Shown here: positions 56,867-64,000 of the stretch, piece by piece
Layout of the letters: each line of letters starts with the position of its first letter
How positions within the stretch are numbered: the first letter of the stretch is position 1
DNA from: Chryseobacterium tructae
GTDB lineage: Bacteria; Bacteroidota; Bacteroidia; Flavobacteriales; Weeksellaceae
Assembly (NCBI RefSeq): GCF_030409875.1
Contig: NZ_JAUFQR010000001.1
Coordinates: forward strand, 992,001-1,056,000
Direction: 5' to 3'
DNA length: 64,000 nucleotides
The notes under the pieces: generated by a model
The model's database searches: none
The model's input: the letters and a program-made list of their open reading frames with translations, nothing else
Told to the model about the DNA's origin: nothing
Position numbers and translations under genes: made by a program

Positions 56867-58156
56867 ATGAAAGCTTATAAAATTGCCATTATTGGTCAAG
56901 GATATGTAGGGTTACCATTAGCTCTGGAATTTGCAAACTATTACCCTGTTTTTGGTTTTGATATTAATACTGAAAGAATTAGCCAACTTAATAATGGTAA
57001 TGATATAACATTTGAAGCTGATCCTGACAAGCTTTTAAAAGGATTGAGTAGTTATACATCTTCCCATGGGAAAATAGGATATAATCCTACGAGTGAACTA
57101 TCAGATATATCAGATTGCAATATCTTTATAGTTACAGTTCCTACGCCTATTGATAAATATAATGCGCCTAATTTACATCCTTTGATCTCTGCTTCAAAAA
57201 TGCTTGGAGAGATTATAAAAAAAGGAGATATTGTTATCTATGAGTCAACCGTTTTCCCAGGCTGTACAGAGGAAGAATGTGTTCCTGTTTTGGAAAAATA
57301 TTCAGGGCTTATATTTAATAAAGATTTCTTTGTAGGGTATTCTCCAGAAAGAATTAATCCTGGAGATAAAGTAAATACACTTACAAGTGTGAAAAAAGTA
57401 ACATCAGGATCTACTGAAGAAATTGCAGAAGAAGTAGATGAACTATATAAAAAAATTATTACAGCAGGAACTCATAAAGCGTCCAGTATAAAGGTTGCAG
57501 AAGCTTCAAAAGCAATTGAAAATGCACAGCGTGATGTTAATATTTCTTTTGTTAATGAGCTTGCTTTAATCTTTGATAGAATAGGTATTGATACCCATGA
57601 TGTTTTAGAAGCAGCGGGAACTAAGTATAATTTTTTAAAGTATAAGCCGGGATTAGTAGGTGGTCATTGTATCTCCGTAGATCCTTATTACCTAGCGCAT
57701 AAAGCAGAACAACTAGGCTATCATCCTGATGTAATTTTATCTGGAAGACGTGTGAATGACTCTATAGCAAAGTTTATTGCATCAAAGGTGGTGAAGCTGC
57801 TTATTGAGAAAGGAGGAGTTATTAAAAATTCTGAAGCTTTAATCTTAGGGGTTACTTTTAAAGAAAATTGCCCAGATGTTAGAAATACAAAAGTGGTTGA
57901 TATTTATAAAGAATTAATCGACTTTGGAATTAATGTAGACATTTATGATCCATGGGCAAATAAAGAAGAAGTAGAGCATGAATATGGTGTTCATATTTTA
58001 GCAAAACTTGAAAATAAGAAGTATGATTCTATTATTTTAGCGGTATCACATAATGAATTTTTGGAAATGGATATTCAGAAATTGAAAAAAGATAACGCAG
58101 TAGTTTTTGATGCAAAAGCTTGTTTAGATAGAAGCTTAGTGGATGCTAGACTCTAA
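56867..58156 (+). CDS. Nucleotide-sugar dehydrogenase (WbpO/TviB-like)
   Basis: A 429-residue NAD enzyme that starts directly after the wzc stop. IAIIGQGYVGLPLALEFA binds NAD. GGHCISVDPYYL has the catalytic Cys near residue 263, and the Glu/Lys pair lies in VAEASKAIENAQRDVNI. The C-terminal domain includes GVTFKENCPDVRNTKV. It oxidises the C6 of a UDP-N-acetylhexosamine to an uronic acid. With wecB next to it, the product may be a UDP-ManNAcA- or GalNAcA-type sugar. The WbpO/TviB subgroup is inferred from overall similarity. Confidence 0.88.
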   Translation: MKAYKIAIIGQGYVGLPLALEFANYYPVFGFDINTERISQLNNGNDITFEADPDKLLKGLSSYTSSHGKIGYNPTSELSDISDCNIFIVTVPTPIDKYNAPNLHPLISASKMLGEIIKKGDIVIYESTVFPGCTEEECVPVLEKYSGLIFNKDFFVGYSPERINPGDKVNTLTSVKKVTSGSTEEIAEEVDELYKKIITAGTHKASSIKVAEASKAIENAQRDVNISFVNELALIFDRIGIDTHDVLEAAGTKYNFLKYKPGLVGGHCISVDPYYLAHKAEQLGYHPDVILSGRRVNDSIAKFIASKVVKLLIEKGGVIKNSEALILGVTFKENCPDVRNTKVVDIYKELIDFGINVDIYDPWANKEEVEHEYGVHILAKLENKKYDSIILAVSHNEFLEMDIQKLKKDNAVVFDAKACLDRSLVDARL

Positions 58157-58202
58157 TACGCCTTATAAAAACAATATTCAAACAAAATAAAAAACATTCA
58201 TA

Positions 58203-59318
58203 ATGAAGAAGAATTTAGTCATTTTTGGAACTCGTCCAGAAGCTATAAAAATGGCTCCTTTGGTGAAGCAGTTACAACAGGAATCTACTTTTGAAACTAA
58301 GGTTTGTGTTACCGCTCAACATAGAGAAATGTTAGACCAGGTTTTGAATTTCTTTACAATTACTCCAGATTATGATTTAGATATTATGAAGCCTAATCAA
58401 AATCTTCATACACTTACTGCGGATATCATTACTGAACTCAGAAATGTGTTAGAGGATTTTAAGCCCGACTTTGTGTATGTACATGGTGATACAACAACAA
58501 CAATGGCGGCAAGTATAGCATCATTTTATTCAGGAGCTAAAGTATGCCATGTAGAAGCTGGATTAAGAACACATAATAAACATTCTCCTTTTCCTGAAGA
58601 AATGAATAGGCAAATTACAGCTCGTATTTCTGAATATCATTTTGCTCCTACCGAGTCCTCTAAAATGAATTTATTAGCTGAAAATATAGCAGAAGATAAA
58701 ATATTAATTACAGGTAATACAGTAATTGATGCGCTTATAGAATCGGCAGATAAAGTTCAGACCTTAGAGAATTCTGAGATAACTGCTTTAAAAAAAATAG
58801 TAGATCCCAATAAAAAATTAATATTGGTGACCGGACATCGTAGAGAAAACCATGGAAATGGATTTATCAATATTTGTGAAGCACTGAAAGAGATAGCCCT
58901 TAAAAATGAAGATGTACAAATTATATATCCCGTGCACCTTAATCCTAATGTGAAAGGACCTGTTTATGATATACTTTCGGGAATTTCCAATATTCATTTG
59001 ATAGAACCATTGGCATACCCTTCTTTTGTTTGGTTAATGACTTGTTCTTATCTTATTATTACTGATTCAGGAGGTATTCAGGAGGAAGCTCCTAGCCTTG
59101 GAAAACCTGTGCTTGTAATGCGAGATACAACAGAACGTCCTGAAGCAGTGGCATCAGGAACTGTAATTTTAGTGGGTACAGATAAAAATAAGATTATTAG
59201 CGAAACTCAAAGGCTTTTAAATGATTTAGAATTTTATGAAAAAATGAGTACATTACATAATCCTTATGGCGATGGAAATGCTTGTAAAAGAATCGTAGAA
59301 TATATTAAATCATTATAA
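58203..59318 (+). CDS. wecB: UDP-GlcNAc 2-epimerase (non-hydrolysing)
   Basis: A 371-residue WecB/MnaA enzyme that interconverts UDP-GlcNAc and UDP-ManNAc. The start reads [16 protein letters not shown]. The motifs [46 protein letters not shown] and [29 protein letters not shown] are all complete. It feeds the adjacent dehydrogenase and glycosyltransferases of the capsule. Confidence 0.95.
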   Translation: MKKNLVIFGTRPEAIKMAPLVKQLQQESTFETKVCVTAQHREMLDQVLNFFTITPDYDLDIMKPNQNLHTLTADIITELRNVLEDFKPDFVYVHGDTTTTMAASIASFYSGAKVCHVEAGLRTHNKHSPFPEEMNRQITARISEYHFAPTESSKMNLLAENIAEDKILITGNTVIDALIESADKVQTLENSEITALKKIVDPNKKLILVTGHRRENHGNGFINICEALKEIALKNEDVQIIYPVHLNPNVKGPVYDILSGISNIHLIEPLAYPSFVWLMTCSYLIITDSGGIQEEAPSLGKPVLVMRDTTERPEAVASGTVILVGTDKNKIISETQRLLNDLEFYEKMSTLHNPYGDGNACKRIVEYIKSL

Positions 59319-59327
59319 ATTTTGTTA

Positions 59328-60628
59328 ATGAGTAATTTAAAACAAAAATTTAATGATTTACTTAAATCAGATCTTAACAAACGTATTTTTAGTCATAGCT
59401 TCTGGATCTTAAGTGGTAATATTTTATCCAAAGCAATATTATTAGTTGCGACAATTTTGATGGCCAAATATTTAAATAAACATGAATATGGTCAATTTGG
59501 AATTATTAAGTCTACTATTCTTATGTTTGCAATGTTTGCCGGCATGGAATTAGGAATTACAGCAACAAAATATATTTCTCAGTATAAAGTAACAAATCCA
59601 TCAAAAGTTGAAAAGATTGTAGGACTTTCCAATTTCTTTGCCATCACTATTAGTATAATCATTTCAATTATAGTTTTTGTTTTTGCTAAAGAAATTGCGA
59701 AACAAATAAATGCACCTGCATTATTTCCAGAAATAAGGATCAGTTCATTTATCTTATTTTTTTCATCTCTAAATGGGATTCAAAATGGAATTTTAGCAGG
59801 ACTAGAGAAATTTAAAGTCATTTCAATAAATAGTGCTATTGCAGGGGTTATTTCATCTGTTTTTATGATTGTTGCTTCTGTGTATGGGGATTTAGAATTA
59901 ATTACTATTGCCTTTGGAAGTAATTTTGTTATTTTATTTTTGCTCAATTTTATCTCTTTAAAAACTAATTTTTTCTCAGAATATAATATTCAGATTTTTA
60001 GCAAACGTAATTTTGACGAGGTTCATGTACTATGGAAATTCAGCCTTCCTGCAATATTAGCAGGTTAATGGTAGGACCAGTGACTTGGTATTGTAATTAT
60101 TTATTGGTAAATCAGATTAATGGTTATCAGCAGATGGCTAATTTTGATATTGCCAATCAATGGAGAAATACAATATTATTTATTCCAGCAGCATTGAGCC
60201 AAATAGCTTTGCCATTACTCTCATCCAGTTTGGGAGATAAAAAGGAATATAAGTCAATCTATATAAGAAACATAAAGCTAAACTTTTATATTGCTTTTTT
60301 CTTTGTAATAGTTTTAGTTATAATGTCACCAGGTATTATTTATTTTTACGGAGATAAGTATTCTGATGCTCTTTTACCATTAATTATAATGTTTGTTACT
60401 ACAGGTTTAATCGCAATTAATAATGTGATTGGACAGGCAATTGCAAGCCAAGATAAAATGTGGCTGGGCTTTTTTGTAAATTTATTGTGGGCAATAATTC
60501 TTATTATTTGTAGTTACATTTTCATTGTTATTAATCAGTGGGGTGCTGTAGGGATTTCCCTCGCTTATCTGATAAGCTATATTTCCCATACATTAGTTCA
60601 GTTTTTATATATTAAAAGATTTTTATAA
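59328..60628 (+). CDS. Wzx-like flippase, one frameshift in this sequence
   Basis: About 433 residues when repaired, with 12 or so TM helices. The start is HSFWILSGNILSKAILLVATILMAKYL, as in polysaccharide_synt flippases. ATG at 59328 is chosen, since the in-frame TTG at 59322 adds only two residues. The break at 60065-60066 is fixed by one T, giving ILAGLMVGPVTWYCNYLLV. It moves lipid-linked repeat units across the inner membrane. Its stop overlaps the next start (TAATG). Confidence 0.88.
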
Positions 60629-61679
60629 TGATACTTTTTTTATCAGAATATCCCTTAACTGAGAAGCAGCTCAAAGATGGCTTCTTTCAAAGAGTTATAA
60701 ATATAGATTCTTATTTGAAAATGAAGAAAGAGTCTATCTTTTGATTTCTTTTTTTAATTTTTTTAATAAAGATGTACATAAGATAGATGATAAATCATCA
60801 TTTATAAAATGTAATTTTTTTCTTCATTTCTTCTTTATATATAATCTTTTTAAAAAATCAAGCTTAGTCTATATACAATCTTTATTCAATACATTATATA
60901 CCTTTTTATTTATTTTACTAGTTAAAAATAAATATGCATTGGATTTGCATGGAGTTGTGATTGAAGAACTGGAATTAACAGGGAAAAAAAAATTAAGTAA
61001 AATATTTAGTCTTATAGAAGGAAGAATTTATAGAAAATTAGACTATGTGGTCTCAGTAACAGATCAACTGTCCAATTACTATAAAAGAAAATACCCTAAT
61101 GTGAAAGCAAAATATTTTAAATATGCGATTCTACCCAATAACCTAAATACAATTTCTCAAAATGAGATTGTAAATAATTCTAATGGTGAAAAAGTTAAAA
61201 TTATTTATAGCGGAAATCTTCAAAAATGGCAAAATGTAGATTTAATGCTTACTGTTATTAAAGAAAATTTATTTTATAACTTTGAGTATACAATTCTTAC
61301 TGGTGATAAAAATGGAATGATAGATTTGTTAAGAAAACATGGCCTTGATGATAATGAACAAATAAAAGTTGCCTCTGTACATCCATCTGAGCTTCAGGAC
61401 TATTATCAGGTAGCTCATTATGGTTTTGTGTTGAGAGATGACATTATCGTTAATAATGTTGCATGCCCTACAAAGATTATTGAATATATGTGTTATGGTA
61501 TTATTCCTATTGTGCTATCGGATAATATTGGTGATTTTAAAGATTTGGGATATGATAGAATAGATTACAAACAAATTAATAAAGAACTAAAGCCAAAGAA
61601 AAGTATAGTAAATATGGGAATTATTGATAAATTGAAGCAAACAAATGTTTTTAATTTGCCATTATTTGATGCAGTTTAG
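60628..61679 (+). CDS. GT4-like glycosyltransferase, one frameshift in this sequence
   Basis: About 350 residues when repaired. ATG at 60628 overlaps the flippase stop (MILFLSEYPLTEKQLKDGFFQR). The break at 60714-60716 is fixed by one T, giving DSYFENEERVYLLISF. A GT-B fold is indicated by IIYSGNLQKWQNVDLML near 195 (donor domain) and PTKIIEYMCYGIIPIVLSDN near 285, where KIIEYM is the GT4-like nucleotide-sugar region. It adds one sugar to the capsule repeat unit. Donor and linkage cannot be read. Confidence 0.8.
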
Positions 61680-61725
61680 TTATAAAATAATACGAGGAGT
61701 TTTTAAGGTATAAAAGTATTTTTTA

Positions 61726-62790
61726 ATGTTGATATATTATATAATTTTTTTGGGAATAGCTCTTTTAGGAGGGATGCCTATCAATAGAACAATCAAAACG
61801 CTTGCAATAATAATAGTGCTCACACTATTTGCAGGATCCAGATTGGATATTGATAATGATTATCTTTTATATCGGTTTTTTTTTGAATTTATCCCCAAAA
61901 GCTTTTCTGAATTTAGAAAAGAGTTCGGTGTTGATACATGTATTTACTTTGTAACTTCATTTTCAAGACTTCTCTTCTATAATACAGAGAGTATCATAAA
62001 TTTTTCTTTTTTGGTTTTTGCCTTTTTGGGTGTTACCACAAAAATGGTTACCATCTCAAAATATGCTCATTATTATTTATTATCCATATTAATATATTTT
62101 ACGAATCTTTTTCTTATTCAGGAAATGACCACTATTAGAGCTGGAGTAGCTGCCGGAATATTTTTAATGGCGCTCCCGGATATGATTGAAAAAAGATATT
62201 GGCCATTATGTCTGAAAATTGCACTATGCTTTGTTTTTCATTCCAGTAGTGTTTTTTTTATAATTGTTTTTCTATTAATTAAATTTGTTAAGGATATTAA
62301 GTACTATTATATTGCTTTAGGAATTTCGGCTTTGTTTGTTCTTTTAAATGTAGATATTGTAAGCCTCTTAAGGTTAGATCTAATATCCCCTAAAGTAGCA
62401 GTTTATCTTGAAATTATGCGATGGTTTGATGAGGGAAAAGTCAATATATTTAATTTTAGAATTATTATTTCATTATTTTTCTTAGTATATTTTGCTTTTG
62501 TTTATAAAAAGCATATAAAGAATGATGCGACTTTCGATATGTTATTTAAGATTCACGTCATTTCGTTATTTTTATTTTTTGCTCTAAGTTTATCTGCCGT
62601 TACGTTTTCATTAAGATCTTTTGAGCTTTTAAGTGTAATTCAGATTCTTCTTTATCCGCTTATCATAAAAACAATGCATCCAAAGGTTAAAATTTTTGGA
62701 CCAATTATTATTATCATTATTTGTATAATCCAACTTTATTATATGGTGGATGTATCTGATGTTCTTAAACCATATAAATCCTGGCTTTAA
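61726..62790 (+). CDS. EpsG-type (Wzy-like) polysaccharide polymerase
   Basis: A 354-residue protein with about ten TM helices. The EpsG family is indicated by FAGSRLDIDNDYLLYRFFFE near 28-47 and by MTTIRAGVAAGIFLMAL near 135-150, with the conserved Arg. Length fits. It would polymerise capsule repeat units in the periplasm. There is one base between its stop and the next ATG. Confidence 0.8.
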   Translation: MLIYYIIFLGIALLGGMPINRTIKTLAIIIVLTLFAGSRLDIDNDYLLYRFFFEFIPKSFSEFRKEFGVDTCIYFVTSFSRLLFYNTESIINFSFLVFAFLGVTTKMVTISKYAHYYLLSILIYFTNLFLIQEMTTIRAGVAAGIFLMALPDMIEKRYWPLCLKIALCFVFHSSSVFFIIVFLLIKFVKDIKYYYIALGISALFVLLNVDIVSLLRLDLISPKVAVYLEIMRWFDEGKVNIFNFRIIISLFFLVYFAFVYKKHIKNDATFDMLFKIHVISLFLFFALSLSAVTFSLRSFELLSVIQILLYPLIIKTMHPKVKIFGPIIIIIICIIQLYYMVDVSDVLKPYKSWL

Positions 62791-62791
62791 T

Positions 62792-63619
62792 ATGATCTTA
62801 TTCGGAATTGTCACTTATAAAGAAATATTTTGGGAATGTAAAACCTTTCAGACCCTTTTACACTCTTTTAGAAAAAATAAAAAAGAGGATGAAAAAATAC
62901 ATGTATTTGTATTTGATAATACAGACGTAGATACTTGGAATTTAATACTACCAAGTTTTGACGACATCAAGCTTTATTATATACATAATAAAACGAATCC
63001 GGGAATTTCTTTTGCATATAACAGTATCGCTGAGTATGCTAAAAATGAAGGAATTAATTATATAACATTCCTGGATCAGGATACAGAATTACCGTTAAAT
63101 TTCTACGAGGTATATAGTAATAGTTGCTTGACGAATCAACCATTGTATGCCCCTAAGATTTATGCTGGGGGTAAGCTTGTTTCTCCAAGTAGATATGTTA
63201 ATTTTAGGTCTGTTTTATTTGATGAGATCACTGAAAAAGAACTTCCTTTACAAAAAATTTCTTGTATCAATACAGGAATGATGATAAAAACAGAAACTTT
63301 TTTTATGAATAAAGGATATAATCCAAGTCTTAGATTAGACTTTTGTGATCATGAATTCATTGAAAGACTTTCTCACTTTAATATAAATATGTCAATTCTT
63401 CAGGTTAAGATTAACCAGAATTTTTCATTTTTAGAAAATACCAAGCAACAAGACATTTCAAGATACAGATTATTTGTAAGAGATCTTAAGGTATATGCAA
63501 AATCAAGTGGAAAGGAAACAAAAATGTTTTTTTATGTAGATCTGCCGAGGCTTTTAAAACTTACATTTCGACATAAAACATTTGCATTTTTCAAAATCAG
63601 ATTAGGAATCAGTAATTAA
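62792..63619 (+). CDS. GT2-family glycosyltransferase
   Basis: A 275-residue GT-A enzyme. The ATG at 62792 is one base after the polymerase stop and gives MILFGIVTYKEIF, the usual start; an earlier frame opens inside the polymerase gene. NPGISFAYNSIAEYA near 70, and the metal site FLDQDTELP near 92, are characteristic of GT2 rhamnosyl- or glycosyltransferases. Its donor is unknown. Confidence 0.82.
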   Translation: MILFGIVTYKEIFWECKTFQTLLHSFRKNKKEDEKIHVFVFDNTDVDTWNLILPSFDDIKLYYIHNKTNPGISFAYNSIAEYAKNEGINYITFLDQDTELPLNFYEVYSNSCLTNQPLYAPKIYAGGKLVSPSRYVNFRSVLFDEITEKELPLQKISCINTGMMIKTETFFMNKGYNPSLRLDFCDHEFIERLSHFNINMSILQVKINQNFSFLENTKQQDISRYRLFVRDLKVYAKSSGKETKMFFYVDLPRLLKLTFRHKTFAFFKIRLGISN

Positions 63620-63627
63620 GAATAAAA

Positions 63628-64000
63628 ATGGAGAAGAATAATAGTGTATCAATATGCATGGCAGTATATAATGGAGAGAAATATATACAAGGACAGCTTA
63701 TCTCCATTCTTGATCAACTGAATGAAGGAGATGAAATCATTGTTGTAAATGATTTTTCCAAGGACAATACTGTTGATATTATCAAATCATTTCAACATCC
63801 CCAGATTAAGATTTTTGAGAACGAAAAAAATATGGGTCATGTAAAATCATTTGAAAGAGCAATAGCACTTTCACAAAATGAATTCATTTTTCTGAGTGAT
63901 CAGGATGATCTTTGGATGCCCAATAAAATAAAATTTTTTAAAGAGTATTTAGATAAAAATAATGTACAATTAGTTTCTTCAAGTTTTATATGTTTTGATA
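63628..64000 (+). CDS. GT2-family glycosyltransferase, cut by window edge
   Basis: The first 124 residues of a GT-A enzyme: SVSICMAVYNGEKYIQGQL at the start, then IIVVNDFSKDNT, ENEKNMGHVKSFERAIALS, and FLSDQDDLWMPNKI, the metal-binding DxD site typical of rhamnosyltransferase-like GT2. It begins nine bases after the previous gene and extends past 64000, so the capsule locus continues. Confidence 0.85.
   Translation, partial: MEKNNSVSICMAVYNGEKYIQGQLISILDQLNEGDEIIVVNDFSKDNTVDIIKSFQHPQIKIFENEKNMGHVKSFERAIALSQNEFIFLSDQDDLWMPNKIKFFKEYLDKNNVQLVSSSFICFD

Overview
The window looks like chromosomal DNA of a Chryseobacterium-like flavobacterium (Bacteroidota, Weeksellaceae). It is AT-rich, it has almost no Shine-Dalgarno sites, and its promoters carry the Bacteroidota -7 element TAnnTTTG. 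Gene content agrees: many short lipoproteins, an Oar-like TonB receptor, DUF1573, a PPK2 kinase, a short class I ribonucleotide reductase, and interspersed palindromes of the GGGCTTTAGCCC type. Genus is an inference; I could run no search.

Layout. 1-5.3 kb (minus): a five-gene unit with two LysM proteins, one carrying a PAAR-like domain, a 744-residue protein with two predicted peptidoglycan hydrolase domains, and two lipoproteins. It reads like a contractile-secretion effector module with candidate immunity proteins. 5.5-11 kb: an HTH regulator, a secreted repeat protein, a CDP-alcohol phosphotransferase, asnS and rpoN. 11.1-19 kb (minus): a class I lanthipeptide cluster with precursor peptide, flavin (LLM) oxidoreductase, LanC cyclase, full-length LanB dehydratase, a DUF6625 glycosyltransferase-like protein and a cysteine-free C39-like protein, with a secreted carboxypeptidase-like protein upstream. 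19.4-22.3 kb: an acyl-CoA synthetase and an ECF sigma factor with a membrane partner. 22.5-22.9 kb: RNase P RNA.

22.9-36.9 kb is housekeeping: a PKD lipoprotein, PPK2 with a long heptamer repeat in front of it, DUF1573, valS, a PfkB kinase, a hydrolase, an HD phosphohydrolase, DUF72 and a TonB receptor. 37.2-40.3 kb is nrdB-orf-nrdA, with DnaA-box-like sites upstream. 40.7-45.4 kb is a MacAB-like ABC exporter. 45.6-51.3 kb holds a GT39 glycosyltransferase, a di-haem peroxidase, a thioredoxin-reductase-like flavoprotein, glyA and recX. 51.6 kb to the end is a Wzx/Wzy-type capsule locus: CapD-like enzyme, Wza, Wzc, nucleotide-sugar dehydrogenase, WecB, Wzx, a GT4, an EpsG-type polymerase and two GT2 enzymes, running off the right edge.

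Data quality matters for reading the annotation. Ten genes (asnS, acyl-CoA synthetase, valS, DUF72, TonB receptor, nrdA, the HlyD adaptor, wzc, wzx, one GT) are broken by twelve frameshifts. Each is repaired by restoring one or two bases to an A/T homopolymer, and several of the genes are expected to be essential. I treat these as sequence errors and give the repaired gene spans. The most interesting biology is the lanthipeptide cluster, the LysM/PAAR-like/muralytic module, the heptamer array at ppk2 and the DnaA-box-like sites at the nrd operon.
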